64,000 nucleotides of DNA from Candidatus Nitrotoga sp. SPKER (GTDB lineage: Bacteria > Pseudomonadota > Gammaproteobacteria > Burkholderiales > Gallionellaceae): assembly GCA_003402285.1 (NCBI GenBank), contig QFXG01000016.1:83840-147839 (forward strand), in the 5' to 3' direction. Both the position numbers and the translations under genes were made by a program. Shown in pieces: positions 29,521 to 38,046 of this stretch (within the stretch, counting starts at the first letter, position 1; every line of letters starts with the position of its first letter). The notes under the pieces are model-generated. The model saw only the letters and a program-made list of their open reading frames with translations, did not search any database and had not been told where the DNA came from.

Positions 29521-30084
29521 TTAACTACCAGACGGACTACTGGATTTACCCGCAGATCCAGTGGGATCCATAGCTTCATCGCGGTTTTCAATTTTCAACC
29601 TTTCTTGATTCAAAATTTTTCCCGATGCGGCCTTATCTTTCCCTGGATTTCCTGTCTCCCTATAACTACCTTGATTGTTCGAAGCCCCGCTTTTAGTGCG
29701 TTCACTCTGTGAACGGTCACTGTCACCATGCCTAACACTTTGATGGTCTCTATCACCACTCATGTCAGTGGATCGTTCCATGCCTTTGGGATCTTTTCCC
29801 TCATCATCCATTTTATTTCTTACACTTCCGCTGCCATCCATAGTTTTATGCGCGGCCTTCATTTCCGGCCCCGATATTTGTCCATCATTATTAAGATCCA
29901 TTTCTTGAAATTTCTTTTCGCGGAAACTATTAGACTCTTCTCTGGTAATCATGCCATCAGAATTGGTATCCATAGCTTTAAACATATTTTCTTGCATTTT
30001 TCCTTTTGATGAATCCGCCTGAGCTATAGCCGGACTTAATACGAAACATGATGTGATAACGAGAGACATAAAAGTTTTTTTCAT
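29521..30084 (-). CDS. Secreted EF-hand calcium-binding protein
   Basis: 187 residues from ATG 30084, chosen because GGAG lies six bases upstream. A signal peptide (MKKTFMSLVITSCFVLSPAIAQA) is followed by two EF-hand loops, DTNSDGMITREE and DLNNDGQISGPE, each with Asp/Asn at positions 1, 3 and 5 and Glu at 12. The C-terminal 90 residues are polar, rich in Ser, Asp and Lys and probably disordered. Likely a periplasmic Ca2+ binder of unknown role; monocistronic with its own terminator. Confidence 0.85.
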   Translation of the reverse strand: MKKTFMSLVITSCFVLSPAIAQADSSKGKMQENMFKAMDTNSDGMITREESNSFREKKFQEMDLNNDGQISGPEMKAAHKTMDGSGSVRNKMDDEGKDPKGMERSTDMSGDRDHQSVRHGDSDRSQSERTKSGASNNQGSYRETGNPGKDKAASGKILNQERLKIENRDEAMDPTGSAGKSSSPSGS

Positions 30085-30373
30085 TTGTAACTCCATTTAA
30101 AAGTTTTACGGAAGATTTCTTAAATTGACATTACTGAAGTGTGTCGCTTTCGAGAGTTGTATCCGAATAGTTATTGGCTAACTCTGAAACAAGAATAACA
30201 AGTGATGTTTTAATGGTCTGTGCATTACCGAACGGACGCCCCTAACATATTTAACTATCATGCAAACGCTTCCCGCTATTTGCTATAAGGGTACAGATAT
30301 TTTTATGAACTTATTTGTATCTGAAAAATCTTCGGACGCGCACTTAGCGGGGGCTTCATGTAGCTCTCCTCTT
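30085..30373. other. Intergenic region upstream of an orphan terminator
   Basis: Contains the promoter region of the EF-hand gene (minus strand). On the plus strand a short possible reading frame of about 63 codons starts at 30260 and runs through the terminator stem, so it is unlikely to be real. A short transcript ending at the terminator at 30374 is possible. Confidence 0.35.
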
Positions 30374-30403
30374 GCCTTCATTCATCCCGATGAAGGCTTT
30401 TTT
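30374..30403 (+). terminator. Strong intrinsic terminator without an obvious gene
   Basis: GCCTTCAT and ATGAAGGC form an 8-bp perfect stem with an 8-base loop, followed by TTTTTTC. No recognisable plus-strand gene lies upstream within 300 bases, which raises the possibility of a small RNA. Confidence 0.65.
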
Positions 30404-30519
30404 CTGTGTGTTCAACAACCCTTAAATGATTCGAGGAAGGCTAAGATTTAAGAACTCAAAGTAGTGAAAGATTCCCGTAACATCACAGGTTTCATTTAGG
30501 ACAACCGTAGCAGTTATCG

Positions 30520-30792
30520 TCAATTCGCTAAATTAATAATACTCTCTACCTCATCTGGGCTGATATTAAAGTAATTAGAAAGCCGTCTAACAAGGTGTCT
30601 GTGCCTGGAGTACCAATAGTTCTTGTAATCAAAAATAGTAACTCCAACAAATTTATGCGTTTTATAGTCATAACGTAGTACTAACCCCGCCTCATCTTCT
30701 AAACTTTTAGTAGGGATACCATGTGCGTAAGATAAATGCATCACATCAGTTAAATCGTCATATGACATTTTAATGTGTAAGTTAGGCCTCAT
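30520..30792 (-). CDS. DUF2283 family small protein
   Basis: 90 residues. The N-terminal half reads MSYDDLTDVMHLSYAHG...EDEAGLVLRYDYKTHKFVGVTIFDYKNYW, matching DUF2283 (YD..aD.lyi....v..ydd.g.ivGieI). The C-terminal 30 residues (RRLSNYFNISPDEVESII) are an added helical tail. Function unknown; such genes are often found near toxin-antitoxin or mobile loci. No partner is visible next to it. Confidence 0.7.
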   Translation of the reverse strand: MRPNLHIKMSYDDLTDVMHLSYAHGIPTKSLEDEAGLVLRYDYKTHKFVGVTIFDYKNYWYSRHRHLVRRLSNYFNISPDEVESIINLAN

Positions 30793-31388
30793 TGGTTTGT
30801 AATCAGAATATTTGAACGAATAATACAGGTCAAAGATCGTTTTTCTTAACTATAAGCACAATAAAAAAGATGATGCATACGACTCAGTTGAACTGCTTTC
30901 AGAGACTGTAGCCCTCCATTGAAGCATGATAGAACTATAGAAAAGTGGGGTAGTAAATGTCTAGCGGGTGTTAAGCTAAAAACCGGTGCCTTACTTTACA
31001 CACATCCTCGAATTGGAAAGTTTTTTCAGGTTATCACGAGAGGTCAAACGCCTCACAACAAAAGTTTTCAACCCACAAACCCATAGAACCTGGCTGAAAA
31101 TCTATAGAGATCAAATGATTCACTGGGCTAACTTAGTTGACAAATTTATCAAGAGTCCGAATATCTGTTCCCAAGGGGGTTCTCGACAATTTACAAAGTG
31201 ACGTTCTCCGATTACGCCAATGTGATTTATCGAACAGACCTTGCTTATCTATGCATTTAAGCTGTGACCGTTGTCTGCTACTTGCTATAGAGTGTTGTTG
31301 ATCAGCTAACTTACAACATTTGGAGTCTCTTCTGGCGCGCATCTAGCAGAAAACATTTCAAAATTTAATTTTAATATGAATGCTTATT
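30793..31388. other. Gene-poor interval
   Basis: About 600 bases. A plus-strand frame of 71 codons (30986-31201) has no ribosome site and no family I recognise. Nothing else is supported; the base composition and the surrounding relics suggest decayed mobile DNA. Confidence 0.35.
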
Positions 31389-31727
31389 ATGTCTACTAAT
31401 ATTAATACTCAGAGTGATGAATCCATCACGACCGTTGCCAGCAAGACTGAACATGCCGTTAACAAAAAGCCCAGCATTACAAAGAATGCGGTGATTAACG
31501 CCTTTAATGGTTTACATTTTAATCATGCGCAATGGGGATTGTATTTAGCAGATCCACCTGAATGGCTAAAAGTGTGCCGGGTAGATAAGGGCTATAAAAA
31601 GATTCCCGCCACATGGGATCCAGTGTGTATTGGTAAAGCACTTTTAACAAAAGGTGTCCCCATGAGTAAACTTGATGAAGTATTTATCCGCTTGAAAGAT
31701 TGGACTACAAAGTGGAATGCAGCTTGA
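31389..31727 (+). CDS. Hypothetical protein, 112 residues
   Basis: From ATG 31389 (MSTNINTQSDESITT). A polar, Ser/Thr/Lys-rich N-terminus of about 40 residues precedes a compact-looking part (AVINAFNGLHFNHAQWGLYLADPPEWLKVCRVDKG...MSKLDEVFIRLKDWTTKW) with conserved-looking Trp and Gly. No family is recognised. It stands alone between gene-poor stretches; reality is supported by amino-acid composition more than by context. Confidence 0.55.
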   Translation: MSTNINTQSDESITTVASKTEHAVNKKPSITKNAVINAFNGLHFNHAQWGLYLADPPEWLKVCRVDKGYKKIPATWDPVCIGKALLTKGVPMSKLDEVFIRLKDWTTKWNAA

Positions 31728-31766
31728 AATTAATTTATTTATTAATGCAAGGTTGTTTGTATCGCT

Positions 31767-31914
31767 GAGTTCAAAATCGGCGATGTAGTATATTAATTCT
31801 GGTAAACCACGGATGATAGCTCACCATGTTGATATCAAAGACGGGACATTAATGACGTGTAAATGATTTATAGATGAAAATTTAGTAAAAGCAAATTTTA
31901 CAATCCAAGTTTGA
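31767..31914 (+). pseudogene. Relic of a DUF2158 (YodC-like) gene
   Basis: Frame-corrected translation gives FKIGDVVYLNSGKPRMIA...GTLMTCK-(stop)-FIDENLVKANF. This follows the DUF2158 pattern in which the residue after CK/CT is Trp before F; here it is TGA (31864-31866). A frameshift lies near 31793 and the start codon is not preserved. YodC-like proteins are about 60 residues, of unknown function. Confidence 0.55.
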
Positions 31915-32112
31915 AATTGTAGCTACCAGCCTAAAGATAGAGGAGTTTGAATCTCTATAACTTGTCATTCTCAAAACCCTATACTTACTTTTTTATTTGC
32001 GCGTGCAATTGACGAAAACGGTTTTTCAACTCACACATCTATTGCTCAAGTTTTTGCTTGCAAGCCAATAAAGACGGACTTTTTTATCTGTTTTTAAAAA
32101 GCTCGTATGAGC
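31915..32112. other. Non-coding stretch upstream of the HicB gene
   Basis: No HicA-like toxin frame is present here; the interval has many stops and T-runs. It leads into the putative promoter at 32113. Confidence 0.4.
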
Positions 32113-32155
32113 TATAATTGCCGCTAGCGTTCGTAAAAAGCGATTGCCAAAGGAG
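32113..32155 (+). promoter_or_regulatory. Putative promoter and ribosome site of the HicB gene
   Basis: A consensus -10 TATAAT (32113-32118) preceded by TATGAGC, and AAAGGAG (32149-32155) five bases before the ATG at 32161. The -35 is weak (T-rich at 32090-32095). Confidence 0.5.
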
Positions 32156-32160
32156 ATATT

Positions 32161-32505
32161 ATGAGCAATTATTTTAACTATAAAGGTTACTCTGGATCGT
32201 ATAGAGCAAGTTTAGACGATGATTGCATGCAGGGACATATTTTATACATCGAAGATTTAATTACCTATGAGGCAACAAGCTATTCATTGCTGGAATCTTC
32301 CTTTAGAAAAGCTGTAGATGACTATTTGCAGCATTGTGAGGAAATAGGTAAGCAGGCAGAAAAACCTTATAGCGGCTCTATTAACATTCAAATTGGCACT
32401 CATCTGCATAGATTGGCGGCTGAATATGCCAACATAAAAAACATCAGCCTTAATGAACTGGTTCGAAGTGCGTTGGAAAAAGAAATAAAACTAGCTCAAG
32501 TTTAA
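32161..32505 (+). CDS. hicB: HicB-family antitoxin, apparently orphan
   Basis: 114 residues. It has the HicB partial RNase-H-like fold (YSGSYRASLDDDCMQGHILYIEDLITYEATSYSLLESSFRKAVDDYLQHCEEIGK) followed by a C-terminal ribbon-helix-helix/Arc-like DNA-binding part (INIQIGTHLHRLAAEYANIKNISLNELVRSALEKEI). HicB normally neutralises the HicA mRNA interferase and represses the operon. No HicA gene is found up- or downstream, so it may be a solitary regulator or a leftover. Confidence 0.8.
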   Translation: MSNYFNYKGYSGSYRASLDDDCMQGHILYIEDLITYEATSYSLLESSFRKAVDDYLQHCEEIGKQAEKPYSGSINIQIGTHLHRLAAEYANIKNISLNELVRSALEKEIKLAQV

Positions 32506-32612
32506 AATAGGGAACTCATCAGTCATCATAGAGAATGGCAGGAATGAAGGTGGAGTTGTCACAAGCTTAATTTTAGTACTTAAAGAATGTTATTACATGA
32601 ACTAGTCTCAAT

Positions 32613-33396
32613 CTGATCTGAAAATGTACTTGTAAAAGCGAGCGTTACCGAGTTTGATATGGGTATCAAATCCGTCATCAAACTTAAAGAAAGGTAACGC
32701 TCATCTTTCATACTAGCAACCCAATCATTAAACATAAAGCAGGATTGCTCAATCTTGCTTCAGAACTTCAAAACATCTCTAAAGCCTGCAAGATTATGGG
32801 CGTATCGAGAGACACGTTTTATCGTTATAAAGAACTCGTTGAAACTGATGGTTTAGAAGGACTCATCAATCACAAACGCCGAGTCCCTAATCTTAAAAAC
32901 CGTGTTGACGACGACACAGAACAAACTGTCATCGGTTATGCAGTAGATTTTCCTGCGCATGGTCAGCACCCTACCCGTAATGAATTAAGTAAACGCGGTG
33001 TATTTGTTTCAGACAGTGGCGCCTCTATTTGCGCTGCGGCACAAGCTTGAGAATTTCCAAGGCCGCTTAAGCGCACTGGAGGCCAAAGTTGCTAATGCGG
33101 GTTGCTTAACGATGCGCAAATTGCCGCACTTGAACGCAAGCATAAGGACGATGTCGCCTGAGTAAAATTGAAACGGCTTATTCCGACTACCTGGGTGCGC
33201 AAGACACTTTCTACGTAGGCAATCTATAAAAGTCCTAAGCCGCATTTACCAAATGAAAGAACTCATCAGGGCAAAGTTGTGAGGGCAGAACGCCGTTTGA
33301 AACTTTACTTAGTGGAAACTGATTTAAGATGGAAAAAAACCTAAACCAAATTTAATCTGACAGATACCCCAAAAATTAGGTAACTGTCAGATCAGG
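32613..33396 (+). mobile_element. Decayed IS481-type insertion sequence
   Basis: About 780 bases. The ends carry a short inverted repeat, CTGATCTGA at 32613-32621 and TCAGATCAG at 33388-33396. Inside is a broken IS481-family transposase lacking most of the catalytic DDE domain. Complete members are about 1 kb or longer, so the element is internally deleted. The exact ends are a proposal. Confidence 0.55.
32715..33262 (+). pseudogene. IS481-family transposase fragment
   Basis: The HTH N-terminus is clear: GLLNLASELQNISKACKIMGVSRDTFYRYKELVETDGLEGL, then NRVDDDTEQTVIGYAVDFPAHGQHPTRNELSKRGVFVS. After about 33020 the family sequence resumes in other frames (LENFQGRLSALEAKVANAG, then a degraded AQDTFYVG...RIYQ), showing several frameshifts and stops. 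No start ATG is preserved. Not functional. Confidence 0.8.
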
Positions 33397-33513
33397 TCTA
33401 AGCTAGTACATCATCAAAGGATTTCAAATCAATCAGCAAATGCCGAGTACGTCAGTTTGGGCATCAATCAATGGCTTCCTGAAAAGCCTACATAGAGAAA
33501 AACAGATTGATGT

Positions 33514-33594
33514 AAAAAAGGCCTGTACCGCTGCAAGCCTTATGGATACTGGTGCTGCTTGTCGGATTCGAACTGACGACCTACCGCTTACAAG
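33514..33594. repeat. attL: partial tRNA-Thr plus terminator
   Basis: An 81-bp copy of 40991-41071 with two C-to-T differences. It holds the 3' half of the tRNA (to the anticodon loop), the encoded CCA and the hairpin after it. The identity stops inside the anticodon loop, a usual crossover site for tyrosine integrases. Confidence 0.9.
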
Positions 33595-33724
33595 TCCGAG
33601 AAAGCATGTATTTCCCTGTGTTGATTTCCATTCTTAAAAAACATGTAATCCATATAAAACAATAAATTGTTAGTAGACATCCTGTTTATTGTGTTGATAA
33701 GTATTCCGACATATACTGCAACTG

Positions 33725-33742
33725 TGGTTACAAAATGGTTAC
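33725..33742. promoter_or_regulatory. Paired TGGTTAC repeats, putative integrase arm sites (left)
   Basis: TGGTTAC occurs at 33725-33731 and 33736-33742, an 11-bp spacing (one helical turn). The same pair with the same spacing occurs at the right end (40950-40967). The left pair lies 22 bases before the int start, so binding could also repress int. Confidence 0.55.
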
Positions 33743-33763
33743 AACTTTTCAGCGGGCGATACC

Positions 33764-35155
33764 GTGGCAAAGGTCAAAAAGATAATTAAAGCGGAAAAGG
33801 TGAAACTGACAGCCGGGCGCATTGCAGGCTTTGAATGCCCCAGAGATAAGCCTCAAACCTTTCTTTGGAGCAGTGACTTGTTAGGGCTGGCAGTGCGCGC
33901 CTATCCATCCGGTGCAAAGTCATTCATATTTCAAGCCAAGGTTAAGGGGCAAACGATGCGCCTGACCATTGGTGACGTTAAGGCGTGGGGTATTGCAAAG
34001 GCCGAAGCCGAAGCCCGCCGCCTACAAATCCTGATAGACAACGGCAAAGACCCGCGCCAGGTGATGGCTGATGCAATCATTGCCCAGGAAACAGAAGCCG
34101 CCGCTCAACGTGAGCAGGAAGCCCGCGAAATAGTAACAGTGGCCGAAGCATGGCAAGTCTATGTTGCCGAACGTAGCGCCGCCAAGATAGACGGAAAACC
34201 AGTATGGGGGGAAAGACACAAAGCGCACCATGCCTATTTTGTGCAAGCTGGTGGTGTCAAGCGTAAACGTGGAACCCGCCCCGGCGAATCGAAAAAGACC
34301 CGCCCCGGCGTCTTGGTTCCATTGATGAACATGCGCCTTACTGCCCTGGACGCCGATGCCTTGGCTGCATGGTTAGACAAGGAAACCAAACAAGCCCCTA
34401 CAACTGCCGCTCAAGCCTTCCGCGCACTTCGTGCCTTCCTGACATGGTGTACCAAACATAAAACCTACAGTGGCGCCGTTAACGCTGGTGCATGTCAGTC
34501 CGAAGACGTGAAAAATAAAGTACCTTCACCGAAAATCAAAAAAGATGACAGCCTACGCAAAGCACAGATTAAGCCATGGTTTGAAACCGTGAAAAAAATT
34601 GGTAATCCAGTAATCGCCGCCTATTTACAAGGCTTGCTACTGACAGGCGCAAGGCGTAACGAACTGGCTACGTTACGTTGGCAAGACGTGGATTTTCAAT
34701 GGAAGAGTTTGACCATTCACGACAAGGTGGAAGGGGAGCGCACCATACCGCTAACCCCTTATCTGGAACATTTAATAGCCGCCCTGCCCCGCCGTAATGA
34801 GTTTGTTTTCAGTAGCCCTACCGCTGCATCAGGAAGGATTGAAGAGCCGCGTATTCAGCACGTCAAGGCACTGACAGCCGCCGCACTTCCCGCGCTTTCC
34901 CTACATGGTTTACGTCGCTCCTTTGGCACGTTGTCCGAATGGGTGGAAGTTCCTGCCGGTATTGTTGCGCAGATAATGGGGCATAAACCCAGCGCGATAG
35001 CTGAAAAGCATTACATACAGCGGGAACTTGATTTACTGCACATGTGGCACGTCAAAATAGAGAAATGGATATTGGAACAGGCAGAAATTGAATTTGAGAG
35101 GGGGCAAATAGGTTTGCACGTGGTGGAGCAGGGAAATAAACGCAACTACAAATAA
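33764..35155 (+). CDS. int: Tyrosine recombinase / integrase
   Basis: 463 residues from GTG 33764. The N-terminal arm-binding DUF4102-type domain (about 10-90: GFECPRDKPQTFLW...LAVRAYPSGAKSFIFQAKVKG) and a core-binding domain precede the catalytic domain with Arg in LLTGARRNELATLRW, Lys in the beta-hairpin, His-x2-Arg in LSLHGLRRSFGT, GHK and the nucleophile Tyr in AEKHYIQ. It would integrate and excise the element at tRNA-Thr. Adjacent to attL, oriented inward. Confidence 0.93.
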   Translation: MAKVKKIIKAEKVKLTAGRIAGFECPRDKPQTFLWSSDLLGLAVRAYPSGAKSFIFQAKVKGQTMRLTIGDVKAWGIAKAEAEARRLQILIDNGKDPRQVMADAIIAQETEAAAQREQEAREIVTVAEAWQVYVAERSAAKIDGKPVWGERHKAHHAYFVQAGGVKRKRGTRPGESKKTRPGVLVPLMNMRLTALDADALAAWLDKETKQAPTTAAQAFRALRAFLTWCTKHKTYSGAVNAGACQSEDVKNKVPSPKIKKDDSLRKAQIKPWFETVKKIGNPVIAAYLQGLLLTGARRNELATLRWQDVDFQWKSLTIHDKVEGERTIPLTPYLEHLIAALPRRNEFVFSSPTAASGRIEEPRIQHVKALTAAALPALSLHGLRRSFGTLSEWVEVPAGIVAQIMGHKPSAIAEKHYIQRELDLLHMWHVKIEKWILEQAEIEFERGQIGLHVVEQGNKRNYK

Positions 35156-35194
35156 TACTTGACTGCCGAAATAAACATAACTACATTAAATATC

Positions 35195-35464
35195 ATGCGC
35201 ATCACATTCGATGAAGCAAAAGACGCTCTGAATAAAAACAAGCATGGCTTGTCACTATCCGAAGCGGAAAAATTGGAATGGGATGACGCATTGGTATGGC
35301 ATGACACCCGTCGCGATTATGGTGAAATCCGAATGATTGCATTGTGTGTGATTGGTGAACGGCTGTATTGCGTGGTTTATGTTGACCGTGAAGATACGCG
35401 CAGAATAATCAGCTTGCGCAAAGCGAATATTAGAGAGGTTACAAATTATGCAAATCAAAACTAA
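35195..35464 (+). CDS. brnT: BrnT-family toxin
   Basis: 89 residues from ATG 35195. It begins MRITFDEAKDALNKNKHGLSLSEAEKLEWDDALVW and ends LRKANIREVTNYANQN with the family YCVVYVDREDTRRIISLRKA core. BrnT is a RelE-fold ribonuclease that cuts mRNA under stress. It overlaps the antitoxin gene by 17 bases. Intact, unlike the copy at 15169, and of a different subtype. Probably stabilises the element. Confidence 0.85.
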   Translation: MRITFDEAKDALNKNKHGLSLSEAEKLEWDDALVWHDTRRDYGEIRMIALCVIGERLYCVVYVDREDTRRIISLRKANIREVTNYANQN

Positions 35465-35729
35465 ATCAGGCCGGACACTGATATTGCCAACCCCGGAAGA
35501 AGATGCGCAGATTACCGCTGCCGCCATGACTGACCCCGACAATTTACCGCTGACTGATACCGAGTTAAAACAATTCAAACAAGGGCGCGGAAGGCCACCT
35601 GGAAGTGGGAAAAAAGAACAAGTAACGCTTCGTCTGGACACGGAAATTCTGGAGCAATTCCGGGCGACCGGTAACGGCTGGCAGACTCGCATAAATGAAG
35701 CATTACGCGATTGGGCAAAACATCACTGA
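35448..35729 (+). CDS. brnA: BrnA-family antitoxin
   Basis: 93 residues. The N-terminal part (LILPTPEEDAQITAAAMTDPDNLPLTDTELKQF) is the toxin-binding segment, followed by RGRPPGSGKKEQVTLRLDTEILEQFRATGNGWQTRINEALRDW, a ribbon-helix-helix domain. Forms a heterotetramer with BrnT and represses the pair. The start overlaps the brnT 3' end, giving translational coupling. Confidence 0.88.
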   Translation: MQIKTKSGRTLILPTPEEDAQITAAAMTDPDNLPLTDTELKQFKQGRGRPPGSGKKEQVTLRLDTEILEQFRATGNGWQTRINEALRDWAKHH

Positions 35730-35759
35730 TAAGGAGCATGCAGGTAGTTAAAAGTATCA

Positions 35760-35792
35760 CCGCCGCCTGACGGTATCAGGCAAAAGCGGCGG
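35760..35792 (+). terminator. Bipartite hairpin after the BrnTA pair
   Basis: CCGCCGC pairs with GCGGCGG and, inside it, CCTGA with TCAGG, separated by an AAAA bulge. It lies 30 bases after the antitoxin stop. No T-run follows, so its role as terminator is uncertain. Confidence 0.35.
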
Positions 35793-35855
35793 GTAAGATG
35801 CTGATACATCAAACCCGCCTCACCACAATGCACGACCACTAAAAGGAATTGCACC

Positions 35856-36602
35856 ATGGCTAAGAAGCATTCTAACGATTTTTGCAACACAACTTTGCAT
35901 ATTACGCGCTTGCAATACCGCGCATTAGCTGAAATAACTAAAACATTCGGCATGGGCCTGAACCTATCTACTGTTAAAAACATGGGGTGCTGGGGAGCAT
36001 ATTCACCTTGGGCGCTGCTAGTTTGCAAAGATACCAGCGAACCGGATACAAAGTGGAGCGAACGAGCCTTGATTACGCTTGCTAGTTCGATTAACACTGG
36101 TAAGTTCCGTGCCGCTGGAGCCCAGCGCCCAGAGCTGAACTGGGCCGCGCTGAAAAATGACGAAATTTATCCCTTCGTGGTATGGCATGAGATTGGCCAT
36201 CGCATGGACAACTTCGATAGCTGGGGAATTATGGCCATAAAAGACTTGAAGGTACGCGATAAATGCCATCGTCAAATTAGGCTCGTAAATGAAGTACTGG
36301 CCGACCGCTATGCATGGGAACGCATCAGGCCAGGGGAGCCTATTCCGCTCAGCGATGCAAGCGTTATCTATACGGAAAAGACCGCTGAAGCAATGGGGTA
36401 CCTGAACACCCATGCACCACGTATGAACGGGCGTAAGGTTCGACCACTGGAGCCAGGACAATATAAAGACGTACCCGAATACATGCTAGCGACACCTAAG
36501 CGCGCCGCATTCATCGGGGCTAAGGTTAACAAACAATTGTTGCAAGAGCGTGTCTCCTACCACCGAAAGCGTACCGAACAAGGGCGGCGACCGCTGTACT
36601 AA
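35856..36602 (+). CDS. Putative zinc metallopeptidase (HEIGH motif)
   Basis: 248 residues; AAAGGAA precedes the ATG. FVVWHEIGHRMDNFD contains HExxH at about 111-115, and RLVNEVLADRYAWERIR, about 30 residues later, offers Glu/Asp as the third zinc ligand. This resembles the gluzincin-like ImmA/IrrE layout, although no HTH domain is present. No signal peptide, so probably cytoplasmic. As cargo of an integrative element it could cleave a repressor to trigger excision, or act on a host target; both are guesses. Confidence 0.6.
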   Translation: MAKKHSNDFCNTTLHITRLQYRALAEITKTFGMGLNLSTVKNMGCWGAYSPWALLVCKDTSEPDTKWSERALITLASSINTGKFRAAGAQRPELNWAALKNDEIYPFVVWHEIGHRMDNFDSWGIMAIKDLKVRDKCHRQIRLVNEVLADRYAWERIRPGEPIPLSDASVIYTEKTAEAMGYLNTHAPRMNGRKVRPLEPGQYKDVPEYMLATPKRAAFIGAKVNKQLLQERVSYHRKRTEQGRRPLY

Positions 36603-36735
36603 ATAAGCCGCCAGCACGCTAACCGCATAACGAGCTCGAAGCACCAGACTATCCCGACGGGGAGAAAAGCAGGAAACCTTCACCTGCCTGTTTGGTGCTC
36701 CTATTTTGAAGGCTGACACAAGAAGGGGTGGCGCA

Positions 36736-37899
36736 ATGGATTTCCGCACTTATCAACAAATCCGTACTTACTGTTGCAACGACCTGCACGCCTATCTCGA
36801 CTTGCCGGGCTATGACTCTATGCGCAAGTTTTGGGGAAAGTTAAACGGGCAAGTTGGTTTAATTCAGCGTGAGCAACAACTCGCAGTCTCACTGCATCAA
36901 TGTAGCGACTTGACGCCCCGCGAAAGAGCAGCCGCCGAGCTGCTTGCAGTCATATCAAATCATCGGGCAATCGCATGGCAACGGGAGCCGGAACCACCCA
37001 ATGGCAACAAACCCGCGCCACCACTTGAAAAGATAGACGTAGATGCGCTGGCGAATCAGACTCGCGATGCAGTAAGAAGGTATGCCGCCTTCCTGCCGGA
37101 ACCCGAACGCGATGTGCTGCTTGCCGATTGCGAGGTGACTCTTGAAGCCGCGCCCCATGTCACAACCGTAAGGGAAGAAGCCTCGAAAAAAACTGAGGGT
37201 GATATAAAAAACCCTTACACTTTTGAATTAATGCAATTGCGGGATAAGGCAATCGATTATTTACCAGCTGCACAGAATACCCGCGACCGATGCAAGAAAT
37301 TAAGGACAACCCCAATGGATTATGCACGCTCTCTATGGGCAACATCACGTTTGATTCGTAGTGATGCCACTCTCACCGCTGTAGAGCGTGCGGCCGCCGA
37401 ACTATTAAAGGCCGTATGTATGTGGCAAGCTTATGACCCGAGCGACCCAAAATTAGCGGGAATTAACCCATTCGACCACCGAGAAGCATCCATGCGCGAA
37501 ATTATGGACGCTGCAAAAACACTGGCCTATGTGACAGGTCAGAAAATACAGTTTGATGACACCCTACTGTGCATAACACCTACAGATGCGCCCACCGCCG
37601 TGAAGATGGAAGCCGTGCCAGTCACAAACCCAAGCGGTGGTGATATAGAACAAACGCTGATTGATGAAAAGATTAGGACAAACAAAAAGATTTGGGACGA
37701 TTCAAAACTGAAAGCATTATGGGAAGAAAGCATCCTACCTGGCGTAACGAATAAAAGCCTAGCAAAAAAGCACGGCGTATCACGTCAACGCATCGCTGCT
37801 CTGATAAAAACAGCAAAAAATAAATTAAGCACTAAAAATTCCTGGCAAAATTCACAGCACCCACCACAAATTCGAGTCATAAAGGGCAAGAAATACTGA
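36736..37899 (+). CDS. Unknown element protein with C-terminal HTH
   Basis: 387 residues from ATG 36736 (AAGGGG eight bases upstream). No overall family is recognised. Two similar segments, LTPRERAAAELLAVISNHRAIAWQ (about 58-80) and LTAVERAAAELLKAVCMWQAYD (about 215-235), suggest an internal duplication. Near the C-terminus SLAKKHGVSRQRIAALIKTAKNKL is a helix-turn-helix. Likely a DNA-binding protein of the element, possibly for its replication or regulation. Confidence 0.65.
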   Translation: MDFRTYQQIRTYCCNDLHAYLDLPGYDSMRKFWGKLNGQVGLIQREQQLAVSLHQCSDLTPRERAAAELLAVISNHRAIAWQREPEPPNGNKPAPPLEKIDVDALANQTRDAVRRYAAFLPEPERDVLLADCEVTLEAAPHVTTVREEASKKTEGDIKNPYTFELMQLRDKAIDYLPAAQNTRDRCKKLRTTPMDYARSLWATSRLIRSDATLTAVERAAAELLKAVCMWQAYDPSDPKLAGINPFDHREASMREIMDAAKTLAYVTGQKIQFDDTLLCITPTDAPTAVKMEAVPVTNPSGGDIEQTLIDEKIRTNKKIWDDSKLKALWEESILPGVTNKSLAKKHGVSRQRIAALIKTAKNKLSTKNSWQNSQHPPQIRVIKGKKY

Positions 37900-38046
37900 A
37901 ACCCTATTGCGTTGCGCTATTGCGCTATCGCCCCTAAATCCTAAGCCCCGCATGGGGTGCGCCATTGCATTGCCGTTGCGCAATAGTTGCACTGTATTAA
38001 ATGCGAACCATCTTCAACACGCAGCAATGCGGAAAGGTGGTTCAAC

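Noticed and set aside
33514..33594. A second tRNA-Thr gene at the left end
   Set aside because: Only the 3' half is present; the acceptor 5' strand, D-arm and half the anticodon stem are missing, so it is attL.
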